Assembly (NCBI RefSeq): GCF_028285715.1
Contig: NZ_JANQOO010000012.1
Location: 1-59,229 of the forward strand
Length of the DNA stretch: 59,229 bases
Source of the DNA: Ulvibacterium sp.
GTDB taxonomy: Bacteria > Bacteroidota > Bacteroidia > Flavobacteriales > Flavobacteriaceae
Direction: 5' to 3'
A program made the position numbers and the translations under genes. This document shows positions 45,573 to 54,423 of this stretch, piece after piece; the stretch's first letter is position 1; each line of letters starts with the position of its first letter. A model generated the notes under the pieces. It ran no database searches, was not told the origin of the DNA, and worked only from the letters and a program-made list of their open reading frames with translations.

Positions 45573-46472
45573 TCAAACAAAATTGGATGGAACCATACCG
45601 GTAACTCGCTTGAAGAAAGTTGCAAAATTGGAACTATCCTCGAACCCAAGACGGTAGGACACCTCGGAAATGGAAAGATGCTCGCTTTTCAAAAGTATTT
45701 TAGCCTCTAATGCAATTGCTTCGTCTATAAGTTGTTTTGCGGTTTTACCAGTGTTTCTTTTTAGGATTTCAGAAAGGTGTTTAGGGCTCATATGGAGCAT
45801 ATCCGCGAAATCGCTTACTTTTTGAATGGTTCCAATATTTTGAGACACCAGATTGTCGAATGAAGAAACAATAAGGGACTCCTTATTTGAATATGTTGTC
45901 TCAATCGGGTTTCTTCGTTCTTCCCATAAAGACATCAATTTATATAAAAGCGCCATTGAGTAAGCTTTGATCATTTCTTTATAAGTTGAAGCCTTGTTGG
46001 ATTGCTCATATATTATGCGCTCAAAGATTTCAATCAACTGGATGGTTTCAACATGGCTAATCTCAAAAACATTATCCAAGCTATTATATGCGAAGAATGG
46101 AAACTCTGCAAGAAAAGTACCATTATTGAATCTCAACCCAAGGAGTTCCTGTTTAAAGTAAAATGTATAGCCTCTGGCCCGCTTCAATTCTTCGGGTCTG
46201 GCAAATACTTTTTGTACTTGCCTTGGGGGACAAATTTGAATGGTATTGTTCGATACTTGAAAGTCCAAGTATGAATATTTGAGCTCAAAGTTTATTTCCA
46301 AGAATAGTGAAATCTCAAAGAAGTTTTGTCTATAATAGGGCGTATTGATTGCCTTATTTTTATTATGAATCTCATCCATTCTAAAAATGAAGAAATTTTC
46401 ATTGAGTTCCTTTTCAGGTAATCGAAGTAATTTATGTAGCTGACCGAACCCATCGATTGTTATTGCGTTCAT
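45573..46472 (-). CDS. AraC family transcriptional regulator (copy B)
   Basis: A 299-residue AraC protein and paralogue of the one at 38671-39585. It has the same cupin-like domain (YYRQNFFEISLFL, YTFYFKQELL, EFPFFAYNSLDNVFEI) and the same two helix-turn-helix motifs (VSDFADMLHMSPKHLSEILKR, ISEVSYRLGFEDSSNFATFF). It probably governs the SnoaL-NmrA-SDR genes downstream on the same strand. The C-terminus ends right after MVPSNFV, slightly short of the usual end. Confidence 0.9.
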   Translation of the reverse strand: MNAITIDGFGQLHKLLRLPEKELNENFFIFRMDEIHNKNKAINTPYYRQNFFEISLFLEINFELKYSYLDFQVSNNTIQICPPRQVQKVFARPEELKRARGYTFYFKQELLGLRFNNGTFLAEFPFFAYNSLDNVFEISHVETIQLIEIFERIIYEQSNKASTYKEMIKAYSMALLYKLMSLWEERRNPIETTYSNKESLIVSSFDNLVSQNIGTIQKVSDFADMLHMSPKHLSEILKRNTGKTAKQLIDEAIALEAKILLKSEHLSISEVSYRLGFEDSSNFATFFKRVTGMVPSNFV

Positions 46473-46987
46473 CCCATTTCAGTTATTTTCTTCATGGATT
46501 TATCGTTTAAAATATGGTCTTAGCGCATGGGATTGCTTCTATTAGAGGAAATTTGAACAAGGCAATAATCTGAATTTACGAAATCCTTTTTTCCGACCAA
46601 ATCAACTTAGGAAGCAAGTCCCTAATGCCATTCCATTCCTAAAGGTAAACCTAATTTGTTTTTTTGCTTTCTTTCTGATTACATAGCGAGAACGATTTTG
46701 GACCTGACTTGGAACTTAATAAAGACAGTCGTTTTGTATCAAACGAAGGCCAAACCCTTTAAATAAGAACCTTCCATGGATTAAATAGGTGAAAGACCTT
46801 AAAATAAAAAAAGTATTGTTTATGAAAGATCCTTGATATGTTAAGATAATGGTTGGGTAGTTTCGTAAATCGTTCACTTTACAACACGTATCATTTAAAA
46901 AACGGACGAAACAATGAGTATCCTACGCGAAAACGAAAAAGCGACCTTAAGATATGGTCGCTTTTATTGAATTTGGAAACGATTTTT
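46473..46987. other. Gene-free stretch of about 515 bp
   Basis: The sequence between the AraC gene and the SDR at 46988 is AT-rich and has no frame with coding character. It contains upstream DNA of the AraC gene, and near 46937-46965 a terminator for the SDR gene coming from the right. Nothing else is recognised. Confidence 0.5.
46937..46965 (-). terminator. Terminator after the SDR gene at 46988
   Basis: AAAAGCGACC and GGTCGCTTTT are complementary over 10 bp with a 9-nt loop. On the minus strand the stem is followed by TTTTT-CG-TTTT. It lies about 25 bp beyond the stop of the SDR gene. Confidence 0.8.
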
Positions 46988-47731
46988 TTACCAATAGCCC
47001 CCATTTGCACCGATTGCCTGTCCGGTGACCCAGCTACTTTTATCCTCTACCAAGAACGAAACTACATTGGCAATATCCTCTGGTTCCCCAATCCTTCCAA
47101 GAGATGACATCGAAGCAAACTTATTGACTATCTCATCATTTTTACCCTTCATAAAAAGATCGGTCCTGGTAGGGCCGGGTCTTAAGGAGTTTACCCTGAT
47201 TCCCCTTTGGCCCAATTCCTTGGCGGCCACTTCGGTTATCTTTTCAATGGCCATCTTACTGGCAGCGTAAACGGAATAGCCCGGAATCGGTGCCCCTTGG
47301 AAACTAGCTGAAATATTGATAATGCTTCCATTGTCTTTCATTCTCCTTGAGGCTTCTGAAAGATTCAGAAATACACCTTTAAGGTTAATGTCGACAACAT
47401 TGTCATATTCTTCTTCAGTAAATTCAACCAACGGCTTCCTTACCGCCTTGCCCGCATTATTGACTAAAATGTCCACTTTGCCATATTCTTTTTCTGCAAC
47501 GTCATAAAGGTTCTTTACATCCTTTGATTTTGAAACATCGCCCTGGACGGCAACTGCTTTTCCGCCAGCATTCACTATCTCGGCAACCACGTCTTCCGCG
47601 GCCTGTTTACTGCCAGCGTAGTTGACCACTACAGCGGTATTGTGTTTAACACCCAGTTCCTTTGCTATGGCGGCTCCCATTCCGCGTGAAGCCCCTGTTA
47701 CAATTGCTACTTTTTGGTTTAAATTTTCCAT
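46988..47731 (-). CDS. SDR family oxidoreductase (FabG-like)
   Basis: A 247-residue classical SDR with all active-site parts: TGASRGMG, NNAGKAV, INISASFQG, YAASK and VNSLRPGP. A Phe/Trp-rich end (SSWVTGQAIGANGGYW) is typical. The enzyme should reduce a carbonyl or oxidise an alcohol with NADPH/NADH. It starts 25 bp after the stop of the SDR gene to its right, in the same direction, and both follow an AraC gene, giving the order araC-SDR-SDR. Confidence 0.9.
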   Translation of the reverse strand: MENLNQKVAIVTGASRGMGAAIAKELGVKHNTAVVVNYAGSKQAAEDVVAEIVNAGGKAVAVQGDVSKSKDVKNLYDVAEKEYGKVDILVNNAGKAVRKPLVEFTEEEYDNVVDINLKGVFLNLSEASRRMKDNGSIINISASFQGAPIPGYSVYAASKMAIEKITEVAAKELGQRGIRVNSLRPGPTRTDLFMKGKNDEIVNKFASMSSLGRIGEPEDIANVVSFLVEDKSSWVTGQAIGANGGYW

Positions 47732-47756
47732 GATTTCTAAATTTTAATATTTGTTA

Positions 47757-48647
47757 TTATTGTTTTACTTGCATTAAGTCCTTTATACCGAGCCTTTCCA
47801 TAAACTCGCCCTGCATCTTTTGCGCTACCTCGTTGATGGGTTCTGCCCCATGGTGCTGTGGGTCGATTACCATTCGAAAGTTCCTTTCTCCCTTTGGCGT
47901 TTCGATTACATAGAGTATCGCTTTTGCGATATCCTCCACATGAGCCTCTTCGCCCTCGGCAACTATGCGTTGGAGATTGCCCACTAGTTCATCCGGTAGT
48001 GTTTCGATTGGAGTATAGTCCTTGACCACATCTTCCCTGTTTGGTTTTTGAGCGCCCGGAAAGTGATTAGTTCCTTGGGTATAGGCCCCTGGTTGTATAA
48101 TTACCGAATCGATTCCGAAACGAGATACCTCATAATGGGTGGTCTCGGCCAATTTATCCTGTGCCGCTTTACTCGCCACATATGGACCCTGAAAGGGACT
48201 GATGATGTTAGCAGTGACACTTCCAACATAGATTAAAAGCCCATCCTCTTGTTCGCGCATGTAGGGAAGTACGGCTTGGTTCACGCGATGGGTACCTACT
48301 GTATTCACATTGAACACGTTCAGTAATTGGTCCGCAGTAAAGGCTTCGGTGATACCAAAAACCAGCATCCCCGCATTGTTGATTAGCACATCAATGTGGC
48401 CTATACTCTGATGAATGTAATCGGCAGCCGCTTTGGCGCTATCTGAACTCATCACGTCGAGTTCTATGGGCTCCACGAACACCCTTTCCTGTAAGGCCCA
48501 TGTTCTGAGCTCGTCCGCCTTTTCTTTGTTCTTGGCATCCACCCCTCGCATCGATGCGAAGACCTTATGCCCCGCCTTGGCCAATATTTTTGTGGTGATG
48601 AATCCGAAACCACTACTGGCCCCTGTAATTAAAATTGTTTTTTCCAT
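47757..48647 (-). CDS. SDR family oxidoreductase
   Basis: A 296-residue classical SDR: TGASSGFG cofactor loop, NNAGMLVFG, YVGSVTAN serine region, YVASKAAQDKL active site and VIIQPGAYTQGT. It is longer than FabG types, with a C-terminal extension (MVIDPQHHGAEPINEVAQ). The ATG at 48647 (MEKTILITG) is chosen; the open frame reaches 13 codons further. It is likely co-transcribed with the next SDR and controlled by the AraC protein encoded just upstream. Confidence 0.9.
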   Translation of the reverse strand: MEKTILITGASSGFGFITTKILAKAGHKVFASMRGVDAKNKEKADELRTWALQERVFVEPIELDVMSSDSAKAAADYIHQSIGHIDVLINNAGMLVFGITEAFTADQLLNVFNVNTVGTHRVNQAVLPYMREQEDGLLIYVGSVTANIISPFQGPYVASKAAQDKLAETTHYEVSRFGIDSVIIQPGAYTQGTNHFPGAQKPNREDVVKDYTPIETLPDELVGNLQRIVAEGEEAHVEDIAKAILYVIETPKGERNFRMVIDPQHHGAEPINEVAQKMQGEFMERLGIKDLMQVKQ

Positions 48648-48760
48648 TGTATTGAATTTTTGGATTTTGTTTGTTTTTAATTTCAATACAAAGGTGCGGT
48701 GATGAAGGGGCGTTCACTAAACAGGATTCAAAGGGAAAGATGCACAAATCAAAGATTTGG

Positions 48761-49675
48761 CTATTTCCTGCGGAACTCTGAGGGGGTAAGACCCGTTTTG
48801 GACTTAAAAAAGCGGTAAAAATAAGATGGGCTCTGAAAATTCAATTGATAGGCAATTTCCGATGCGGTCATTGTGGTGTGCAACAACATGGATTTAGCTT
48901 CTTTGATGGTCCTTTCGAATAGGAGTTCCGATGCTGATTTTCCAGTGGTGTTGTTCACCACTTCATTGAGGTAATTTGGATGGATGTTCAAAAGCTCGGC
49001 ATAATCGCTTATTTTTCGAACTGCCGTCTCCTTGCCTTTTTGCAAAAGCTCAAATTGTTCGTTGATCAGTGCCTGATATCTTGAAAAAACGTCATTGCTT
49101 AGGGAGTTCTGATCCAGTCTTGGGGACGCATTGGTTTCGTACAATATCCTTATCTCGTTTAGAAAGACATTGAGATAGGACTGGACAATGGATACAAATC
49201 TTTTAGTGGGCTCCAAGTGATAATAATGTAGCATTTTATCACAGATATCGGAAAGCTTGACAATTTCGTCTTCTTCAAGGGGAAGGACTGCTGAAGGGTT
49301 TAGGGAAAAGAAGGGAAAATCCTTTTCCACATTTTTGTTCTCGGGGACAAGTGTAATGAATTCCGCTTTGAAGAACAGAACAAATCCACTCAAATTCTCC
49401 TGGATTTCCCAACTCTTTATATGCCCATAACCACTAAAAAAAAGACAAGGTTTGTGGATATCATAAATAACACCGCTCACTTTCTCCCTGGTATGCCCTC
49501 CTTTGAAAAAGGAAATTTGGTAAAAGTAATTCCGATAGTCACCAGTGCTTCGTACCACATCCCCCATACTATCCTCAAAACGGTGGATGTCGAACATGTC
49601 CATATCAGGTTTCCACAACTTTATATTGTTGTAAAACTGTTGAATAGAATTATGTAGATTAGTGTCTTTACCCAT
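48761..49675 (-). CDS. AraC family transcriptional regulator (type C)
   Basis: A regulator of about 304 residues, different from the copy A/B pair. The N-terminal domain has YRNYFYQISFFKGG and CLFFSGYGHIKSWEI. The C-terminus has the two HTH motifs (ISDYAELLNIHPNYLNEVVNN, ASEIAYQLNFQSPSYFYRFF) and ends LTPSEFRRK. The ATG at 49675 gives the usual start (MGKDTN); the frame is open further upstream. It is 113 bp upstream of two SDR genes in the same direction, which it presumably controls. Confidence 0.9.
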   Translation of the reverse strand: MGKDTNLHNSIQQFYNNIKLWKPDMDMFDIHRFEDSMGDVVRSTGDYRNYFYQISFFKGGHTREKVSGVIYDIHKPCLFFSGYGHIKSWEIQENLSGFVLFFKAEFITLVPENKNVEKDFPFFSLNPSAVLPLEEDEIVKLSDICDKMLHYYHLEPTKRFVSIVQSYLNVFLNEIRILYETNASPRLDQNSLSNDVFSRYQALINEQFELLQKGKETAVRKISDYAELLNIHPNYLNEVVNNTTGKSASELLFERTIKEAKSMLLHTTMTASEIAYQLNFQSPSYFYRFFKSKTGLTPSEFRRK

Positions 49676-49882
49676 GGAAACACCGTAATTTAGTGAAATG
49701 CTATAATAGCACGTGAACACAATCAAATATTGTTGTAAAAAAGTGTTTTTAAACGGCGAGTTAATGAGACAAATCCAAAAAGAACAAAGATTCCCTTAAA
49801 ATGCTCCGTTTTTTGGAACTTGAAAAAATAGTTGCCCACAGTTTCGCTTAATCAGCAGAGGACCAAGGTAGAGCATTGACAT

Positions 49883-50242
49883 TTAGTCCTTATTGGGTTT
49901 ATTGTAATTTAATAGAGCTAAAAGGTTGTTTTTTACCTCTTCCAGTTCTGCTATTTTTTTCTCGATTTCTCTTAATTTTTTTGCAGCTTTTTTCCGTCGG
50001 TACACGTCAATATTTGGATTGTTGTCCTTCTCCTGTAAGATTTCTTTCCCTTCTTTAAGGGTCAGTCCAAATTTCTTGAGGCACTTGAGAATTTTTATTC
50101 TCTCCACATTTTCACTACCATAGTCCTTATAGTTGTTCCATTCAAAGGGTCTTGTGATGTTCTTGAGCAAACCACTTCTTTCATAAAACCTTATCGTATC
50201 TCGAGTAACTCCTGTTCTCGATGCCAATTCTCCGATTTTCAT
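49883..50242 (-). CDS. MerR family transcriptional regulator
   Basis: A 119-residue MerR protein: IGELASRTGVTRDTIRFYERSGLL at the N-terminus is the classical winged helix, followed by the YKDYGSENVERIKILKCLKKFGLTLKE segment and a Lys/Glu-rich coiled-coil dimer helix. There is no large effector domain, only a short tail without conserved cysteines, so the signal is not clear. It is divergent from an SDR gene at 50330; the shared 87-bp gap has a dyad and a long-spacer promoter, as expected for MerR activation. Confidence 0.92.
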   Translation of the reverse strand: MKIGELASRTGVTRDTIRFYERSGLLKNITRPFEWNNYKDYGSENVERIKILKCLKKFGLTLKEGKEILQEKDNNPNIDVYRRKKAAKKLREIEKKIAELEEVKNNLLALLNYNKPNKD

Positions 50243-50259
50243 AAAAAGGTCATTTTTTA

Positions 50260-50294
50260 TTTGACCATTGACTATGGTCCATGGTTTAAATTTG
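50260..50294 (+). promoter_or_regulatory. Promoter with MerR-type dyad between merR and SDR genes
   Basis: A -33-like TTTG (50260-50263) and a perfect -7-like TAAATTTG (50287-50294) are separated by 23 bp, at the long end for Bacteroidota promoters. Within the spacer lies GACCAT - TGACT - ATGGTC (50263-50279). A dyad inside an overlong spacer is the hallmark of MerR-activated promoters. Confidence 0.6.
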
Positions 50295-50329
50295 TGACAA
50301 TTTAGAATTTTAACGCTAACAATGGTGTT

Positions 50330-51181
50330 ATGAATACAATAAAAAATAAATCTGTTGTCATTACGGGGGCCACCAATGGCATTGGAAAGGCCATAACCAA
50401 AGAACTTACTAAATGTGGGTATTACCTGATTATTTTAGCTAGAAACGAAGAAAAAATTAAAGGTCTTCATAAAGAACTGCTTTCCATCAACCCACAGGTG
50501 GAACTTGACTCGTATCAAGTTGACCTGTCCCTTGTCAAAGAAACCAATGAGGCCTTGATAAAAATTAAAGAAAAATACGATAAGATTGATGTCTTGGTGC
50601 ACTCAGCCGGTTTGATTCCCAATAAAATCGAAAAGACATCGGAAGGGGTGGAGCAATCTTTCGCTGTAAGTTACCTAACCCGATTCTTAATTACCGAGAA
50701 TTTATTGCCGTTGGTTTTGAAATCGGGCACAAAACTAATCTTTTCAGTGGCGAGTCCAGGTCATAATGGTACTATTCATTTTGAAGATGTTCATTTTGAC
50801 CATCGGAAATTCATGCCGGTTGAGGTAGTAAAGCAATTCAATAAATGCAATGATGTCTACACATCATACCTATCGCAAAAGTTCAGCAGTGAAGCGTTGA
50901 ACGTCTACTGCTATGACCCAGGGTTGGTAGATACAAGTATACACCTAGGCTGGCCATTCCCATTCAGCCTTTTGATGCGTGGAATTGCGAAACCTTTTTT
51001 CATGAAAACCCCCGCGAAGGCGGCGGAAATTCCTGCTAAAATCATTACCGGCGGTTTTAAGCCAGACGGGATATTTGTTAACTCGAAGGGGAAACTGATT
51101 AAATGTCCTGAGATAACGGGGAATAGGGAATATCAAGAGCGGGTCATTGACCTGGGTAATGAGATAATTGAATCAACATAG
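50330..51181 (+). CDS. SDR family protein, retinol-dehydrogenase-like
   Basis: A 283-residue SDR: TGATNGIG cofactor loop, DVLVHSAGLIPN, FSVASPGHNG and CYDPGLVDTSIH, with a substrate-loop pattern of retinol-dehydrogenase-like SDRs. In the active-site region (VVKQFNKCNDVYTSYL) the lysine is there but the tyrosine four residues before it is not evident. It may be catalytically altered. It is divergent from the MerR gene and preceded by a MerR-type promoter. Confidence 0.85.
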   Translation: MNTIKNKSVVITGATNGIGKAITKELTKCGYYLIILARNEEKIKGLHKELLSINPQVELDSYQVDLSLVKETNEALIKIKEKYDKIDVLVHSAGLIPNKIEKTSEGVEQSFAVSYLTRFLITENLLPLVLKSGTKLIFSVASPGHNGTIHFEDVHFDHRKFMPVEVVKQFNKCNDVYTSYLSQKFSSEALNVYCYDPGLVDTSIHLGWPFPFSLLMRGIAKPFFMKTPAKAAEIPAKIITGGFKPDGIFVNSKGKLIKCPEITGNREYQERVIDLGNEIIEST

Positions 51182-51317
51182 TACACTTAACAAGGGAATA
51201 TGGGCATTGCATATAACCTACATATGCGAATAACGGTTTAGCCCGAGATATTCCTTAAAATTGCGAAATATTGGAACTGATTTCACAGAGTGAAAGGATT
51301 CCTAAGAAAGGTTCGAT

Positions 51318-51536
51318 TTACGAAACTGTCTTGTAATTACCTTTCAACTTATCAAATAACTTAGTCCATAGAGGTATTAAAACAAATACCATAAGAGGGA
51401 CCAATACTCCCGTTAAGATAAGCGTACGTGCCGCTAGTGGTAGTTGGTTTAAAAAACTACCAAAAAAATATTGTATCGCTGTAATTGTGGGGTAGATGGC
51501 TACCCAAACTATAAATATTGTTCTTGATTTTTTCAT
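51318..51536 (-). CDS. Small two-helix membrane protein
   Basis: A 72-residue protein with two hydrophobic helices (about 6-27 and 36-58), a short SFLNQLPLAARTL link and a Lys-rich end. It resembles small membrane proteins of the DUF2798 kind by its WVAIYPTITAIQYF start. It begins 4 bp after the stop of the alpha/beta hydrolase gene, so it is the last gene of that transcript. The function is unknown. Confidence 0.75.
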   Translation of the reverse strand: MKKSRTIFIVWVAIYPTITAIQYFFGSFLNQLPLAARTLILTGVLVPLMVFVLIPLWTKLFDKLKGNYKTVS

Positions 51537-51540
51537 TGTC

Positions 51541-52404
51541 CTATTCTTTTAAAAATTTGAGAACATCCTTGTTAAATCTTTTAGGCTCTTCTACCATAGG
51601 TGAATGACCACTGTCTTCATAGATAATCGTAACGTTCTCTTTTATTTGTTCTTTGAGTGTTTCAATGGTTTCCATTGGTACAATGGGGTCATGTTGCCCA
51701 TGAATTATCAGGGTTTTAGCCTTGATTTCCTCCAAAGAACCCACCATTAAATCTTTTTCCTGAATTAAAGATTTGATGATTTGATAAACCGTGTAGCCGT
51801 CGTTCCAACTCAGTTTCCTTATCAGGCTTTTTTTCAAGTTTTCAGGTCTTAGTAACTCTTCATTTTGAAAATAAATGCGCTTTGTATAGTTGGCCATATC
51901 TTCAATGGTGGAAGGGTTTGCAAAAGCATATATATTATCCGCATTGGGTTCTTCGCCGAGTCCCAAGAGAAAGGCCGGGTCAACCAGAATCAGTTTATTT
52001 AGTTTATCCGGATGCTTAACGGCGAATAAAGCTGACACCCAACCGCCCATAGAATTACCGATCAACGTAGCCTCTTCAATCCCCTTCTGGACCATAAATT
52101 CATTTAAAAACTCTACCAATGTTGACCCCTTGAAGGGTATGAAAGGCTTATCCGAATACCCAAAGCCTATTTGGTCCAAGGCAATTACATTATAGTTTTG
52201 GGATAGGACATCTATATTCTTGCTCCACCGCCCAGCATTACTACCCAGTCCGTGCAATAAAATCAGTGTTTCGCCTTGACCCTTTTCGATAAATTTTATG
52301 GTTTGCCCAAATACTTTTATACTTTGAAATTCACTGTCCTTATCCTGTGCCATTAAGGCGGTACTTACCAAGCAAGTGGCAAGTACCATTACTATGGTTC
52401 TCAT
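51541..52404 (-). CDS. Exported alpha/beta hydrolase
   Basis: A 287-residue hydrolase with a signal peptide (1-19, ending MAQ). The fold markers are LLHGLGSNAGRW (oxyanion HG), GNSMGG with nucleophile Ser, HGQHDPIVP with the Asp, and GHSPMVEEP with the His. A lactone, ester or C-C hydrolase acting in the periplasm is expected. Its ATG overlaps the stop of the propeller-TIM-barrel fusion gene (ATGA), a strong sign that both act together. The small two-helix protein follows. Confidence 0.9.
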   Translation of the reverse strand: MRTIVMVLATCLVSTALMAQDKDSEFQSIKVFGQTIKFIEKGQGETLILLHGLGSNAGRWSKNIDVLSQNYNVIALDQIGFGYSDKPFIPFKGSTLVEFLNEFMVQKGIEEATLIGNSMGGWVSALFAVKHPDKLNKLILVDPAFLLGLGEEPNADNIYAFANPSTIEDMANYTKRIYFQNEELLRPENLKKSLIRKLSWNDGYTVYQIIKSLIQEKDLMVGSLEEIKAKTLIIHGQHDPIVPMETIETLKEQIKENVTIIYEDSGHSPMVEEPKRFNKDVLKFLKE

Positions 52405-54338
52405 AATCTATTGTTTAAATTTTCATAAATGGATAGAATGTTCAGCTCGCCTTCTTTGCCTGGAATGGTGCTAACGTGCTCCATATCTATAAAACCCTTG
52501 TAACCGCTTTTATAGATGTGTTTAAGGATGTTCACGAAATTCATCTCTCCAGTTCCGGGTTCACTGCGACCTGGGTTATCAGCCATATGGATGTATGCTA
52601 TTTCATCGAAGGTTTTATCAAAGTTGTTAATGACATTCCCGTTCTCAATCTGAACATGGTACATATCAAAGGTGAGCTTGATAGACGGGCTATTGACCGC
52701 CTTTACAATTTCATAGGCATCGGTCACTTTTGTGATGAACGTGCCCGGAAACTCTGTGCCATTAATGGCTTCCAGCCCTAGGATTATACCCGCCTTTTCG
52801 GCCTCTTTAGCAATTACCCGTAAGTTTTCAATAAAATTCACTTTTTGATATTGCCTTTCTAATGTGGGATGGCTCTTACCTGAAAGCAATGTCAGGTATT
52901 TCCCATTGACCCGTTTGGCGACTTCCACAGTTTCTCTAATCTCCTTGAGGATAATCTCACGAACTTCCGAAGGTTCCGAGACCAATGTGAAATCTTGCCA
53001 AGTAGTCGTGTTATGGACAAAAGAACCCAATTGCATACCTTGTTTTTCTAGTTCTTGAGCAATGGCAATTTGCTGCTCTACAGGGCGTATCTTCATAAAG
53101 TTGTCCTCAATGCCCTTGAAACCTTGAGAAGCGATAAATTGTATCTGCGCTATCGGGTCCTGGCCTGCGTGGTTGATGAACATTCCATCCTCTAAACTGG
53201 TAAGGCCGATATGGGGCGCAAATTTTAATTTGAACTCAGTTTTTTCTCTCTCTTTTGAATTGGTCGTTTTGTAGATTTTGAAATCGCCTTTCTGTAAATC
53301 CACTCCATTGTTCAGTCCCGGCAGTCTATGAAATTGTGCTGTCGTGAAATAGATGTTTCCTTCCACATCAAATGCTATACTATCCGGCCAGCTGATATAT
53401 GAACTCGTGATAACCGTTTCAAGTGCCTTGCCCTCTACATTATATCTAGAAATGGCATTGCGCTCCAAATCCGTAAGGTAGATGAAACCGTCTCTAAAAG
53501 TTATGCCATCGGAAATAACGGTGTTACCAACGAATGTTACCTGCTCTTTGATTTCATTTCGCGAAAGCGAAAAATCATTCAGTACCTTAACATCCACTTT
53601 CATCAAGGCCGAAGAACCTGCAAAGGGGCGGTATTGATAGTAAATTACTTCCTCTTCTGGGTCGTAAGCAATTCCATCGGTTGCATAAAAGTTGGCGGCA
53701 TTGTCCAAGGTGATACTTTCAATAACCAATGTTTTTTGTATGTCATTAGATGCGATCAGCTCATTTTGAAGAACCCTTTTTTGTGCACCTGTGGAAAGAT
53801 TGACAACGATAATCCCTCCATCAACGCTATCCGTGATGTAGGCAAAAGTTTGCTTTTTATCCACCCGTACATCGTTCAGATAACTCTTATTGCTAAGAAC
53901 TTGGTCAGTAATGACAACGGTTTGAAGCACGTTATTGGTCGTCAAATCAATTTGAATCAACCTCGCCCCCCCTTTAACAACTCCATTGCGTTTGGGTGAG
54001 CCTGTATCCAAAACCCATAGATCATTTTGAGCATCAATAACCAAACTTTGAATATTCAGATAGTGATTGAAAACTGTGTTTGATTTTTCGTTCCAAGATG
54101 TATTCGGATACGGAATCTGTCTCCCGTCTGCCAAAATCTCGAATACTGAAACCGAATGTGAATCCGGTGAATAACTCGAATAGGGCAAGTTGGTAAAAAC
54201 CCTACCCTCTTCTGAAACGGCTACAGCCGTGGGTCTGTGTTCTTTAAAAGAAGCGAGTTCTTTCAATTTCAATTGGTCGTTGGCTACACTTATGACCGAA
54301 GTCATAAGAGCGATTGCCATTGTGATTATTGTCTTCAT
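52401..54338 (-). CDS. Secreted fusion: royal-jelly/yellow-type propeller plus hydroxypyruvate-isomerase-type TIM barrel
   Basis: A 645-residue protein. Residues 1-19 form a signal peptide (ATG 54338, MKTIITMAIA). Residues 25-360 match the MRJP/yellow propeller related to SMP-30 (RPTAVAVSEEGRVFTNLP, LNDVRVDKKQTFAYITDS, GGIIVVNLSTG, SDGITF). From about 374 to the end lies a xylose-isomerase-like TIM barrel with metal ligands E523 (GLEAING), D558 (FDMYHVQ), H584 (IHMAD) and E620 (DMEHV). This suggests sugar lactone opening or binding followed by keto-aldo isomerisation. The stop overlaps the hydrolase start. An upstream frame extends 20 codons further. Confidence 0.85.
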   Translation of the reverse strand: MKTIITMAIALMTSVISVANDQLKLKELASFKEHRPTAVAVSEEGRVFTNLPYSSYSPDSHSVSVFEILADGRQIPYPNTSWNEKSNTVFNHYLNIQSLVIDAQNDLWVLDTGSPKRNGVVKGGARLIQIDLTTNNVLQTVVITDQVLSNKSYLNDVRVDKKQTFAYITDSVDGGIIVVNLSTGAQKRVLQNELIASNDIQKTLVIESITLDNAANFYATDGIAYDPEEEVIYYQYRPFAGSSALMKVDVKVLNDFSLSRNEIKEQVTFVGNTVISDGITFRDGFIYLTDLERNAISRYNVEGKALETVITSSYISWPDSIAFDVEGNIYFTTAQFHRLPGLNNGVDLQKGDFKIYKTTNSKEREKTEFKLKFAPHIGLTSLEDGMFINHAGQDPIAQIQFIASQGFKGIEDNFMKIRPVEQQIAIAQELEKQGMQLGSFVHNTTTWQDFTLVSEPSEVREIILKEIRETVEVAKRVNGKYLTLLSGKSHPTLERQYQKVNFIENLRVIAKEAEKAGIILGLEAINGTEFPGTFITKVTDAYEIVKAVNSPSIKLTFDMYHVQIENGNVINNFDKTFDEIAYIHMADNPGRSEPGTGEMNFVNILKHIYKSGYKGFIDMEHVSTIPGKEGELNILSIYENLNNRL

Positions 54339-54423
54339 TTGTTCTATTTTTAGTATGTTATTTTTTTGTTTAAAATTTGATGTCCGCGTTGTAGGCATCC
54401 AGGTTTTCCATTAAGTGTTCTCG

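Noticed and set aside
45475-45657. Short plus-strand frame of 60 codons overlapping the AraC gene end
   Set aside because: Its second half lies antisense to the clear AraC C-terminus and its first half has no recognisable motif or leader.
46853-47107. Plus-strand frame between AraC and SDR genes
   Set aside because: It runs through the terminator hairpin and into the antisense of the SDR end; the composition is not protein-like.
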